From Planctomyces sp. SH-PL14 (GTDB taxonomy: Bacteria; Planctomycetota; Planctomycetia; Planctomycetales; Planctomycetaceae), in the NCBI RefSeq assembly GCF_001610835.1, contig NZ_CP011270.1:682001-746000 (forward strand): a stretch of DNA of 64,000 nt, in the 5' to 3' direction. The stretch's first letter is position 1. Every line of letters starts with the position of its first letter. The position numbers and the translations under genes were made by a program. Below are positions 37,149-45,524 of the stretch, in pieces. The notes under the pieces are model-generated. The model was not told the origin of the DNA, made no database searches, and was given only the letters and a program-made list of their open reading frames with translations.

Positions 37149-38044
37149 AGGGATTCGTTTCACTCGCCCGTCGCCTCCGCCTTCCGCTCGGCGCGGCGCT
37201 TCTCCTGAGCGCCGGATGCGGCGGAACGTCGACGCCCCCCAGCGACACCGCGACGGAGGTTTCGTCGGCGCCCGGCAACGGGGCCGCTCAGCCTTCGACC
37301 GCCCGCGGAGCCTCGCCACAGACTCCCGGTGTCCTGACGGTCCCGGGAGAAGGGCGCTCGCGCGATCTGGCAACGCTGTCGATTCCGCTCATCATCAGTG
37401 AGGAGGAAGGGCTCCTCGTCCCGACAGAGACCGGCCCCCCGATCTCTCCCGCCGCCGAGAAGGCCTGGCGGAACCTCATGCGGCCGGATCTCGCCGCCGA
37501 GCAGTGGGACGCGGCCCAGCAAGCCCTGGTTGAACTCGGCGCCGAGGCGACGCCGCTCCTCAACCGCGAGCTCGGCTCCTCCGAGGAATACCATCGCGAA
37601 ATCGCGGCAACCCTCGTCGCCCAGCTCGGAACTCCCTCAGAAGCGACCCAGAAGGCTCTGCTCCCGCTCCTCGACGACAAGTCTCTGTTCGTTCGCGCCA
37701 ACGCCGCCGCCGCCCTGGCGCCGGTCGCCGAGCACAGCGAGACGGTCGTCCCGGTGCTGACGAAGCTCCTCAAGGCCGACGATCCGCAGCTGCGGAAAAT
37801 GGCCGCCATGAACCTGAGCTCCTTCGGAAAGGAGGCCGCTCCCGAAGTGGCGACGCTGGCCGCCGCGTTGGAAGACAGCGACGCCGAAGTTGTCCTGCCG
37901 GTCGTCCAGCTCCTTGGCCGGATCGGACCTCGGGCGGAACCGGCGATGCAGCGTCTCCAGCAGATCGCCTTCGAGCAGGAAGGGGAGGTCAAGCGGGCCG
38001 CCCAGACCGCCATCGAACAGATCCGGACGTCGGCCAACGAATAG
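37145..38044 (+). CDS. HEAT-repeat lipoprotein
   Basis: 299 residues. The ATG at 37145 begins a lipoprotein signal with lipobox LSAGC (LLLSAGCGG), so the protein is probably membrane-anchored. After a Ser/Thr/Pro-rich linker, at least five HEAT-type repeats follow, for example FVRANAAAALAPVAEHSETVVPVL and LRKMAAMNLSSFGKEAAPEV. HEAT proteins usually bind other proteins. It is coupled to the preceding membrane protein gene by overlapping start and stop. Confidence 0.85.
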   Translation: MKGFVSLARRLRLPLGAALLLSAGCGGTSTPPSDTATEVSSAPGNGAAQPSTARGASPQTPGVLTVPGEGRSRDLATLSIPLIISEEEGLLVPTETGPPISPAAEKAWRNLMRPDLAAEQWDAAQQALVELGAEATPLLNRELGSSEEYHREIAATLVAQLGTPSEATQKALLPLLDDKSLFVRANAAAALAPVAEHSETVVPVLTKLLKADDPQLRKMAAMNLSSFGKEAAPEVATLAAALEDSDAEVVLPVVQLLGRIGPRAEPAMQRLQQIAFEQEGEVKRAAQTAIEQIRTSANE

Positions 38045-38249
38045 TCTCCCCGTGTGGCAGACGGACGAGGAACGGGCCCCGCAGCGTCCCGTTTTTCGCC
38101 CCGTTCGCTAGAGTGCGTGTGGTTCACGTGCCCCGTCCTGCCTCGCGGGCGTTCGTGCGTCGCCGATTCCTCCTCCGGAATCGGCCGCGGGCCCCGGCCT
38201 GCGGGCATCCGATCCCGCACACCGAATCGATCCGACCTTCTGGAATTTC

Positions 38250-39416
38250 ATGGACCCGCTTCCGCTGCTGCAGGACCTGATCCGCATCCCCAGCGTCAAT
38301 CCGATGGGGCGCGACCTCACCGGCCCGGAATACTACGAGACCCGGCTGACGGAGTTCCTCGTCGGCTTCTTCCGCTCGCTGGCTGTCACGTTCGAAACGC
38401 AGGAAATCGCTCCCGGCCGGCACAACGTCGTCGCCCGCATCGACCGCCCCGGCGCCCGCGAGACGATCGTCTTGGACGCCCACCAGGACACCGTTCCCGT
38501 CGACGGAATGACGATTCCGCCGTTCGAGCCGCGGATCGAGGGGGACCGGATCTCCGGACGCGGTTCGTGCGACGTCAAAGGGGGACTGGCCGCGATGCTG
38601 GCCGCGTTCGCCCGCCTGGCCAAGGCGCCGGAGCGGCTCCAGGCAAACGTCGTCATGAGCTGCACGGTCGACGAGGAGTTCACCGCGACCGGCGTCAACC
38701 GGCTGGCCAAGTCGTGGAGTGAACCAGGCGGATGCCAGCTCCTTCGCGAGCGGCCGACGCTGGCGATCATCGCCGAGCCGACCGATCTCGATGTTGTCGT
38801 CGCGCACCGCGGAGCGACCCGCTGGAAAGTCGTCACGCGGGGCCGCGCCTGCCACAGCTCCGAGCCGACGCTCGGTGTCAGCGCGATCTACCGCATGGCG
38901 AAGGTCGTGTCGGCCCTCGAAGAATTCGCGGCCGAGCTGCCGACTCTCCATCCGGCCCATCCGCTGTGCGGCGGCTCGACGCTCAGTGTCGGACGGATCC
39001 AGGGGGGCCAGAGCGTCAACATCGTTCCCGACTACTGCGAGATCGAGATCGACCGCCGCGTGATCCCCGGCGAGGACCCGCTGGGCGTCATGGACGAACT
39101 GCGGGACTACCTCCGGACGAAGGTCGATTTCGACTTCGAGATGCTCCCTCCTTGGATCGTCGGCCTGCCGCTTGGCGACGACGAAAACGGCGACCTCGCT
39201 GACCGGCTCCTGAAGGTCATCGCGGCCCAGGTCGGTCCGCGGAAGAAAGTCGGCGTTCCTTACGGAACACACGCGTCGCGGTTCGCGGCCGCCGGGGTGC
39301 CGTCCGTCGTCTTCGGTCCCGGCTCGATCCGGCAGGCCCACACGAAGGACGAATGGCTCCCCATTACGGAGCTCCGCCAGGCGACCGATATCCTGGAAGC
39401 GTTTCTCACGCAGTAG
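38250..39416 (+). CDS. M20 family deacylase/peptidase (ArgE/DapE-like)
   Basis: 388 residues. Metal and catalytic motifs in order: LDAHQDTVPVDG (His and Asp), GRGSCDVKGGLAAML (bridging Asp), VDEEFTATG (catalytic and metal Glu), AEPTDLDVVVAHRG, and YGTHASRFAAAGVP with the last His. It probably hydrolyses an N-acyl amino acid such as N-acetylornithine, or succinyl-diaminopimelate, using two zinc or cobalt ions in the cytoplasm. The substrate cannot be settled from motifs. No arginine or lysine pathway gene is nearby. Confidence 0.93.
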   Translation: MDPLPLLQDLIRIPSVNPMGRDLTGPEYYETRLTEFLVGFFRSLAVTFETQEIAPGRHNVVARIDRPGARETIVLDAHQDTVPVDGMTIPPFEPRIEGDRISGRGSCDVKGGLAAMLAAFARLAKAPERLQANVVMSCTVDEEFTATGVNRLAKSWSEPGGCQLLRERPTLAIIAEPTDLDVVVAHRGATRWKVVTRGRACHSSEPTLGVSAIYRMAKVVSALEEFAAELPTLHPAHPLCGGSTLSVGRIQGGQSVNIVPDYCEIEIDRRVIPGEDPLGVMDELRDYLRTKVDFDFEMLPPWIVGLPLGDDENGDLADRLLKVIAAQVGPRKKVGVPYGTHASRFAAAGVPSVVFGPGSIRQAHTKDEWLPITELRQATDILEAFLTQ

Positions 39417-39429
39417 CACTCAGCGAGTT

Positions 39430-40290
39430 CTAGCGCGAGACCAGCCGCATCGCCTGGCCGTGCCAGAGCCATTCGAGGTCTTCCCGGTTCCACCACTGCT
39501 TTCCGGCGGAAGGCTCGAAGATCAGGGCCCGGCCGAAGTCATCGAAGCGGAGCAGCACCACCGCGTGCGCCCGTCCGGGGACCCAGCCCTGGTCGTCGGC
39601 GTAGCTGGCCGGCGCCGTCGAGGAACTCTTGAGCCCGACATGCAGGAGGAACGGGCCTTTTCGGGATTCCAGGTCCGCGATCGTGCCGTTGATCAGCTCC
39701 ACCTGCAGCGGCGTTCCCGTCACTTTCTTCTTGAGACCGCGGTACGTTCCGCTCCAGAGGGTTCCGGAGCGGCGCGTCAGGCTCAGCGTCGCGAGCTCCG
39801 CTTCGGTCGCCTGCAGGTCATGCCATGAGAGGAGCGTGGCCGCCGCCGCGGGAGCGCACGAGACGTCTGTTGATTGGAGATGCATCCAGCTCCCTCGCGT
39901 CGATGAACGGGTCACGGGAGAGACGCCGATCAGGGGATGGAACATCGAGTAGAACCCCATCCCGAGCACGGTTCCCCCTAAGGCGAAACGCGACCATCGC
40001 GGCCGGGCGCTGTCTCCGGCGGCGATTCCCGCAATGGCGGAGCAAAAGAGGGGCAGCCAGTTTCCGAGGATGATGACGTTGGAAAGCGGCATCAGCATGA
40101 TGATCCAGTTCGACTGGTAGCCGCACTGGATATATGCCACGAGCGCGGCCGCGGTGAGGATCGCGGCCATGTTGCGGGATCTCGGCTCGATCCCCGCGGA
40201 CCAGTGGACGAGCCGGACGAAGAGCCAGGTGCTCAGCCACGTCATGAGGCCGAGTCCCCACAGCAGATCACCCTCCAGCGCAGCGGGCAT
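39430..40290 (-). CDS. membrane-anchored C39-like cysteine peptidase
   Basis: 286 residues. The N-terminal 130 residues hold three or four membrane helices. A papain-like C39-type domain follows: QSTDVSCAPAAAATLLSW carries the oxyanion Gln and nucleophilic Cys (about 144), and GRAHAVVLLRFDD the catalytic His (about 244). The domain is smaller than a bacteriocin-exporter C39 peptidase and lacks an ABC part. It probably cleaves peptides near or outside the membrane. It converges with the M20 gene. Confidence 0.78.
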   Translation of the reverse strand: MPAALEGDLLWGLGLMTWLSTWLFVRLVHWSAGIEPRSRNMAAILTAAALVAYIQCGYQSNWIIMLMPLSNVIILGNWLPLFCSAIAGIAAGDSARPRWSRFALGGTVLGMGFYSMFHPLIGVSPVTRSSTRGSWMHLQSTDVSCAPAAAATLLSWHDLQATEAELATLSLTRRSGTLWSGTYRGLKKKVTGTPLQVELINGTIADLESRKGPFLLHVGLKSSSTAPASYADDQGWVPGRAHAVVLLRFDDFGRALIFEPSAGKQWWNREDLEWLWHGQAMRLVSR

Positions 40291-40544
40291 CGCGGCACCT
40301 CTGGATCAGGCCAACGAAACAAGCGACATGTCCTGATTACGTCGTCCACTCTCCCGACGTGGGCGCAGAGGGGGGAGAAGGATCTGACGTAACCGCCACC
40401 GGCCTCTTGGATCACTCCTGCGAGCAGCGGAGTGCAGCGGGGTTGTTATTGCCAGGTTTCGTCGCGTGTGTCAATTTCGATTGTTTCGACCGGGGCGTTG
40501 AGATGTTGATTCCTGCCGAAGCTTTCGAGCCGCGTGGCCGGACC

Positions 40545-40860
40545 ACGTCCTTGCCGGCACGACTCTGCTCGCTCAGACCCAACGTGCGACGGCAGCTTGG
40601 GGGCAAGGGGGCCACGCCCCCTTGCCGCCGGAGGCACTTCCATGAGGAACCGTGGTAAACAACGGATGTCCGCTTTATGGGACCGGCGTCGAGGACTCAC
40701 CGCTCGCTCTGAAATCCCAGCGGGTTGTTGAGGGGGCACACAACACGTTGTCCGCGCTTGGACACCATCTCCTTCAGACATCTCTCGACGAGAGGGCCTC
40801 CGGCGGGCAAAGGGGCGTTGCCCCTCTGCACTCCCCACCAGGGTGCCCCTGGACCCGGTG
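40545..40860 (-). repeat. dispersed intergenic repeat, copy H
   Basis: Complete inverted copy between two divergent genes. Right-end boxes CGTCCTTGCCGGC and CCCAACGTGC, right hairpin, core (TGTCCGCGCTTGGACA, intact stem) and left end GGTGCCCCTGGACCCGG are all visible. It lies 254 bp upstream of the C39-like gene and 84 bp upstream of the FAA hydrolase gene. Confidence 0.92.
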
Positions 40861-40944
40861 AGGTCCAGCGTAAAGTCGCGATGGTTGAGTCCATCCCCCG
40901 CATCCGCGACAGTGGGACTCGACCGATTCCCTTTGAGACCCACC

Positions 40945-41754
40945 ATGCGCATCCTCCGCTACCGAGACTCCGCCGGCTCCATCCACCTCGGATGCCAGCA
41001 CGACCAGAAAAGCGTCACCCGCGTCGAAGGTGACCTCTTCGGCTCCCTCAAAGACACCGGTCAACCGGCCGAAGTCGCGGAGTGGCTCGCCCCCCTCATC
41101 CCCACGGATATCCTCTGCATCGGCCTCAACTACCGGAAGCACGCCGCCGAAGGGAACCAGGCCATCCCCGAAAACCCCGTCCTCTTCATCAAGAACAAAG
41201 GGGCCCTCCAGAACCCAGGCGCACCGATCGTCCTCCCCAAGAAGCTCCCCAGCCAGTCGGTCGACTACGAGTGCGAACTGGCCGTCGTCATCGGGAAGGA
41301 ATGCCTCAACGTCTCCAAAGCCAACGCCCTCGACTACGTCGTCGGCTACACCTGTGCCAACGACGTCAGCGCCCGCGACTGGCAGCGGAACGGCGGCGGC
41401 GGTCAGTGGTGCCGTGGTAAAACCTTCCGCACCTTCGCCCCCCTCGGCCCAGTCCTAGTCACGAAAGACGAGATCCCGAACCCCAACGACCTCAAGATCA
41501 AAACGATCCTCAACGGCGAGGTCATGCAGGACTGGACGACGAGCGACATGATCTTCGACGTCCCGACCCTCATCGAGTTCCTCAGCGCCAGCACGCTTCT
41601 CCTTCCCGGAACCGTGATCCTCACCGGCACCCCGCACGGCGTCGGCTTCGCCCGCAAGCCACCGGTGTTCCTCAAGGCGGGAGACACGGTGACGATCGAC
41701 ATCGAGAAGATCGGCCAGCTCACCAACCCGGTCGTCGACGAAGACTGGAAGTAA
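40945..41754 (+). CDS. fumarylacetoacetate hydrolase family protein
   Basis: 269 residues. LCIGLNYRKHAAEGN, the metal-binding acidic set starting YECELAVVIG, YTCANDVSARDWQ and the C-terminal PGTVILTGTPHGVGFARKPPVFLKAGD identify an FAH-superfamily C-C hydrolase or isomerase. It should act on acylpyruvates, such as products of aromatic or sugar-acid breakdown, using a divalent metal. The start at 40945 matches family N-termini (MRILRYRD); the open extension to 40843 is repeat sequence. Confidence 0.93.
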   Translation: MRILRYRDSAGSIHLGCQHDQKSVTRVEGDLFGSLKDTGQPAEVAEWLAPLIPTDILCIGLNYRKHAAEGNQAIPENPVLFIKNKGALQNPGAPIVLPKKLPSQSVDYECELAVVIGKECLNVSKANALDYVVGYTCANDVSARDWQRNGGGGQWCRGKTFRTFAPLGPVLVTKDEIPNPNDLKIKTILNGEVMQDWTTSDMIFDVPTLIEFLSASTLLLPGTVILTGTPHGVGFARKPPVFLKAGDTVTIDIEKIGQLTNPVVDEDWK

Positions 41755-41818
41755 CCACTCACGCGGCGGGAACGGCACGCGCCGTCAGCGACGTGCCGGG
41801 AACCGGCGGAGACACACG

Positions 41819-42052
41819 ATGACCGACCGACAACTGACCTGCCGCATCTGCGGCGGGACGGAACATTACTCGGAGGTCGTCCACGCCCGCGGGGGGTACG
41901 GCCCCGACCTGCTCCCGATCGGTGGCTTCTTCTCGTCACCGAAGTTCCGCATCGTCGTCTGCGGCGGATGCGGCCACATTGAGTGGTTCGTGATGGAGAA
42001 GGACCTCGAAAAAGTCCGGACGAGGTTCTACCCCTACCCGCCCGAGGAGTAG
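41819..42052 (+). CDS. small zinc-ribbon protein
   Basis: 77 residues with CRICGG near the N-terminus and CGGCGH near residue 49, a two-CxxC zinc-ribbon layout, with hydrophobic and aromatic residues in between. Family members are widespread small proteins of unknown role. It lies 65 bp after the FAA hydrolase gene and 60 bp before the polA-like gene; its stop is in the same frame as that gene. Confidence 0.8.
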   Translation: MTDRQLTCRICGGTEHYSEVVHARGGYGPDLLPIGGFFSSPKFRIVVCGGCGHIEWFVMEKDLEKVRTRFYPYPPEE

Positions 42053-42112
42053 CCGCGGCGGCCTGTCCGTCGCGAGGGACCTATTGCGGAGAGGAGAAAA
42101 CCAGGAAGCCCC

Positions 42113-43660
42113 ATGCCTCAGATCATCAATCAGAATATCAAGTACGACATGCTCGTCCTGAAGCGGGCCGGGGTCGAGATCCCGTCGCTGGGGCTCGACA
42201 CGATGATCGGGGACTACCTCCTGGATGCCGGCGCGCGGGCCCACGGGCTCGACGAACTGGCGAAGAAGTACCTGCTCCACACGATGATCCCGATCACTGA
42301 CCTGATCGGAAAGGGGAAGCAGCAGATCAAGATGAGCGATGTCCCCGTCGAGAAGGTCGCCGAGTACGCCTCGGAGGACGCCGACATCGCCTGGCAGCTC
42401 GCCGAGATCATCGAGGCGAAGCTCAAGGAACAGGGCCTCTGGGACCTCTACTGGAATCTGGAGCGGCCGCTGATTCCGGTCCTGGCCGAGATGGAGTGGC
42501 ACGGCATCAAGGTCGATGCGGACGAGCTCCGGCGTCAGAGCGCCTCCGCCGCGGAGCGACTGGAAGTCCTCGTCCGCGAGATCCACGCGATCGCCGGGCG
42601 GGAGTTCAACATCGACTCACCCAAGCAACTCGCCGTGATCCTGTTCGACGAGCTCAAGCTGCCGGTGATCAAGCGGACCAAGACCGGTCCCAGCACCGAC
42701 CAGGAAGTGCTCGAAGAGCTGGCCAAGCAGCACGAACTCCCGCACAAGCTCATGGAGCACCGCCATCTCCAGAAGCTCAAGGGGACGTACCTCGATGCCC
42801 TTCCCGAGATGGTGAATCCTCACACGGGGAAGATCCACACTTCATTCAGCCAGGTCACCGCCGCCACGGGCCGACTCAGCTCCAGCGACCCGAACCTGCA
42901 GAACATCCCGATCCGGACGGAGGAGGGCCGCCGCGTCCGCCGGGCCTTCGTGCCGTCCGAGCCGGGCTGGAAGCTCGTCTGTCTCGACTACTCGCAGATC
43001 GAACTCCGGATGCTGGCCCACTTCTGCCAGGACCCGGCCCTCGTCGACGCCTTCCAGAAGGGGGAGGACATCCATCGCCGCGTCGCCGCGGAAGTCTTCA
43101 AGGTCGCGCCCGAAGCGGTCGACTCGAACCAGCGGCGGGTCGCCAAGGCGGTCAACTTTGGCGTGATCTACGGCCAGACCGCCTACGGCCTCTCGGCGAC
43201 GATCGACATCGAGCAGGAAGAGGCCGAAACCTTCATCACGGAATACTTCCAGCGGTACGCCGGCGTCGAAAAGTTCATCAACGACACACTCGATGAATGC
43301 CGTCAGAACGGTTTCTCGACGACGATCCTCGGTCGCCGCCGGGAGATCGTGGGGATCCGCCCGCGCCGATACCGCAACCTGAACCTCCCCGAGCGAACGG
43401 CGGTGAACTCGGTCATCCAGGGCTCCGCGGCGGACCTCATCAAGCAGGCAATGATCAACGTCCACGCCAAGCTCAAAGAGACCGGCCATCCCGCCCGGAT
43501 GCTCCTCCAGATCCACGACGAACTCGTCTTCGAGGCCCCCGAGGATCAGGTCGAATCGCTCGTGGCGCTCGCCAGGCACGAGATGGAGAATGCGATCCCT
43601 GTCAGCGTCCCGATCGTCGTCGACGTGAAAAGCGGTGACAACTGGCTGGATGCGAAGTAA
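42113..43660 (+). CDS. polA: DNA polymerase I, N-terminally truncated
   Basis: 515 residues covering family A polymerase motifs A (LDYSQIELR), B (RRVAKAVNFGVIYG) and C (QIHDELVFE). Upstream lies only the last part of the 3'-5' exonuclease fold (NQNIKYDMLVLKRAG, YASEDAD). Full PolA proteins are about 900 residues, so the 5' nuclease and the first half of the exonuclease, including the Exo I Asp-Glu, are missing. Scanning the same frame upstream reaches a stop at 42050-42052 (the zinc-ribbon stop) with no alternative start, so the truncation is real in this sequence. It may polymerise but should lack proofreading and RNA-primer removal. Confidence 0.9.
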   Translation: MPQIINQNIKYDMLVLKRAGVEIPSLGLDTMIGDYLLDAGARAHGLDELAKKYLLHTMIPITDLIGKGKQQIKMSDVPVEKVAEYASEDADIAWQLAEIIEAKLKEQGLWDLYWNLERPLIPVLAEMEWHGIKVDADELRRQSASAAERLEVLVREIHAIAGREFNIDSPKQLAVILFDELKLPVIKRTKTGPSTDQEVLEELAKQHELPHKLMEHRHLQKLKGTYLDALPEMVNPHTGKIHTSFSQVTAATGRLSSSDPNLQNIPIRTEEGRRVRRAFVPSEPGWKLVCLDYSQIELRMLAHFCQDPALVDAFQKGEDIHRRVAAEVFKVAPEAVDSNQRRVAKAVNFGVIYGQTAYGLSATIDIEQEEAETFITEYFQRYAGVEKFINDTLDECRQNGFSTTILGRRREIVGIRPRRYRNLNLPERTAVNSVIQGSAADLIKQAMINVHAKLKETGHPARMLLQIHDELVFEAPEDQVESLVALARHEMENAIPVSVPIVVDVKSGDNWLDAK

Positions 43661-43694
43661 GGTCGGGCTGACGTCACGCGATGAGATAAAGTTC

Positions 43695-43712
43695 TGCGGT
43701 CTTTCGACCGCA
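43695..43712. terminator. hairpin downstream of polA
   Basis: TGCGGTC and GACCGCA form a perfect 7-bp stem with a TTTC loop, 35 nt after the polA stop. There is no strong T-run after it, so it could be a weak terminator or simply a structured 3' end. Confidence 0.35.
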
Positions 43713-43788
43713 AATCGCCTCTTTCTTCCAAGCGTCGTGCCTCCGCTGCCGTAGAAGTTGGTGGGTCTGCCAAATCCTGGAGCGGCCA

Positions 43789-44943
43789 ATGTCCAACGAC
43801 TTCCTGATCGTCGTCCTGCTTCACGCCGTTCTGGCGGTCGCTCTGGTTGTCGTGCTGGCGAGAGACGACCGGAGGAAAACTGCGGCGAAGTGGCTCCAAC
43901 GCATCACTGGCGTCGCTGGGGTGCTTTTGTTGATTCCCTTTGGAGACCTTCTGGCGGCCGCTGTCCTGCTCGCGACATCGATAATTTGCATTGTCGGCCG
44001 AACCTTCGATTGGACGTCCCGGCGAATGGCCATCGTGAGCGGGACGGCCATGCTCGGCCTGTTCAGCTTCTACTGGATCATCTATGTCGCTCAGGTTCGA
44101 TCACTGGACCGATTGCGAGAGGACTACCCGCTTGTGTCGCTGGCTCCGCGTCTGGCGCACGAATCATCGCGGTCACTGCAGGACACTCCGGACCTCATGC
44201 CGGAGGTTCGTAAAACGTTGGACGCGACGGAAGAGTTTCTGGACCGGGACAGTTGGCGCTCGCACGCCCTGGAACTGCTGCATTCGCGAGCCTCGCATGA
44301 GTTCGTGAGCGCCCCGGGCTTCGGGGTGACTCGCATGCGGCGTCCCAGTCGGCTGGCGGTCGTCCTCAAGGAGGAACCGCCGGAGCCGTTGCCATCGGCG
44401 CCGCCCGCGATTGTCGACTACCGCACGGAATCCGAGCCAGCGGCGAATGCGAAGTCTCTGAGGACGAAGCACTTCGGGGCTCGGGACCACTTTCTGGACG
44501 GCCGGGCCTTTGGTTTCGTCCGGAACCGGGACCAGGTGGCGGGATTTGAGGCCCACGCGTTCCGAAGACCGTTTGCTCCGGAGGTGGAGACCGACACGAA
44601 GCCGGTTGCCTGGAAAGTGACGAGCCTGCAGCTTGTCAGTCTTCTGAAGTTCGAGGCGCCCCAGGTTTACGACACGCCGCATTTTCCCGACATGGTGGAG
44701 CTGGTCGGTGTTCCAACGCGTTCGCTGACCCCCTTCGAGAGCGACAGTCTCCCAAAGCTGGCGACCCAGGAGGATGTCGTGATCGAGCCGGGTCAAAACC
44801 GGATCGAGATGCTGGGCTCGCTGCGAGCATCCAAGACCTGCACCGCCTGTCACTCGGTTCCCGAAGGGACACTCCTCGGAGCGTTCACCTACGTCATCTC
44901 CCGCTTCCCGGCCGCGGCGGAGGCGGTTTCCGAACTACGGTAG
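43789..44943 (+). CDS. membrane protein with C-terminal heme-c motif
   Basis: 384 residues. Three hydrophobic helices at the N-terminus (about 4-24, 40-65, 83-105) are followed by a large soluble region with no recognised fold and a single heme-c binding motif, CTACH, near residue 350 (KTCTACHSVPEGTLLGAF). Planctomycetes have many single-heme proteins of this kind. The heme must lie outside the cytoplasm. Function is unknown; possibly electron transfer or sensing. Confidence 0.85.
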   Translation: MSNDFLIVVLLHAVLAVALVVVLARDDRRKTAAKWLQRITGVAGVLLLIPFGDLLAAAVLLATSIICIVGRTFDWTSRRMAIVSGTAMLGLFSFYWIIYVAQVRSLDRLREDYPLVSLAPRLAHESSRSLQDTPDLMPEVRKTLDATEEFLDRDSWRSHALELLHSRASHEFVSAPGFGVTRMRRPSRLAVVLKEEPPEPLPSAPPAIVDYRTESEPAANAKSLRTKHFGARDHFLDGRAFGFVRNRDQVAGFEAHAFRRPFAPEVETDTKPVAWKVTSLQLVSLLKFEAPQVYDTPHFPDMVELVGVPTRSLTPFESDSLPKLATQEDVVIEPGQNRIEMLGSLRASKTCTACHSVPEGTLLGAFTYVISRFPAAAEAVSELR

Positions 44944-44949
44944 CGATCC

Positions 44950-45348
44950 TCACAGAAGACGGCTCTCGGGATAGTGGCGGCGGTGCAAAAACCAGCGGAG
45001 CGTCAGGAGGAACGCGAGCACGCCCCCTTTCACGGCAAAGAGCGGCGCCGATTGCTCCCATGACTCGCGGACGTCAGTCAGACCGAAGGCAATAAACGCC
45101 AAAGCGTAGGCGATCTCCAGTCCCGAACGGCGGTTCCGGCTCCAACGGGCGAGGACGAGCGTCGCGAAGACGAACCACGCGCCGGCTTCCGCCAGGTTGA
45201 ACCAACGGTAGGCGATATCACCCGGTCCCGCGGTCGCGGCGTCCCAGATCCACCAGGGATCGAGAAGCCACGACCGGAGATCCCGCGTGGCCAGATCGGG
45301 AACCCGCGATCGCAGGGTCACGGCGATCGAGAGCGGCAAGGTGTGCAT
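44950..45348 (-). CDS. small membrane protein of unknown function
   Basis: 132 residues with three hydrophobic segments (WFNLAEAGAWFVFATLVLARW, GLEIAYALAFIAFGL, FAVKGGVLAFLLTLRWFLH). It converges with the heme-c protein gene at 7 bp. No Shine-Dalgarno stands out and I recognise no family; the membrane-type composition is the main support. Confidence 0.6.
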   Translation of the reverse strand: MHTLPLSIAVTLRSRVPDLATRDLRSWLLDPWWIWDAATAGPGDIAYRWFNLAEAGAWFVFATLVLARWSRNRRSGLEIAYALAFIAFGLTDVRESWEQSAPLFAVKGGVLAFLLTLRWFLHRRHYPESRLL

Positions 45349-45524
45349 CGGTCAGGGCCTCAATAGCGACCGCTGCCGATCAACGCTCTGTGGCACCGCC
45401 GTGAGCTCTGTGGTTCAAAGCCCAGGGAGACTGACCAGGGCGCGTGCCCACGCAGAAACGAAGACTCGTTTGCTGTCTGGCCAGGCTGAGGAAACGGTCG
45501 ATGGTCCTGCATACGCAGGCCGGA

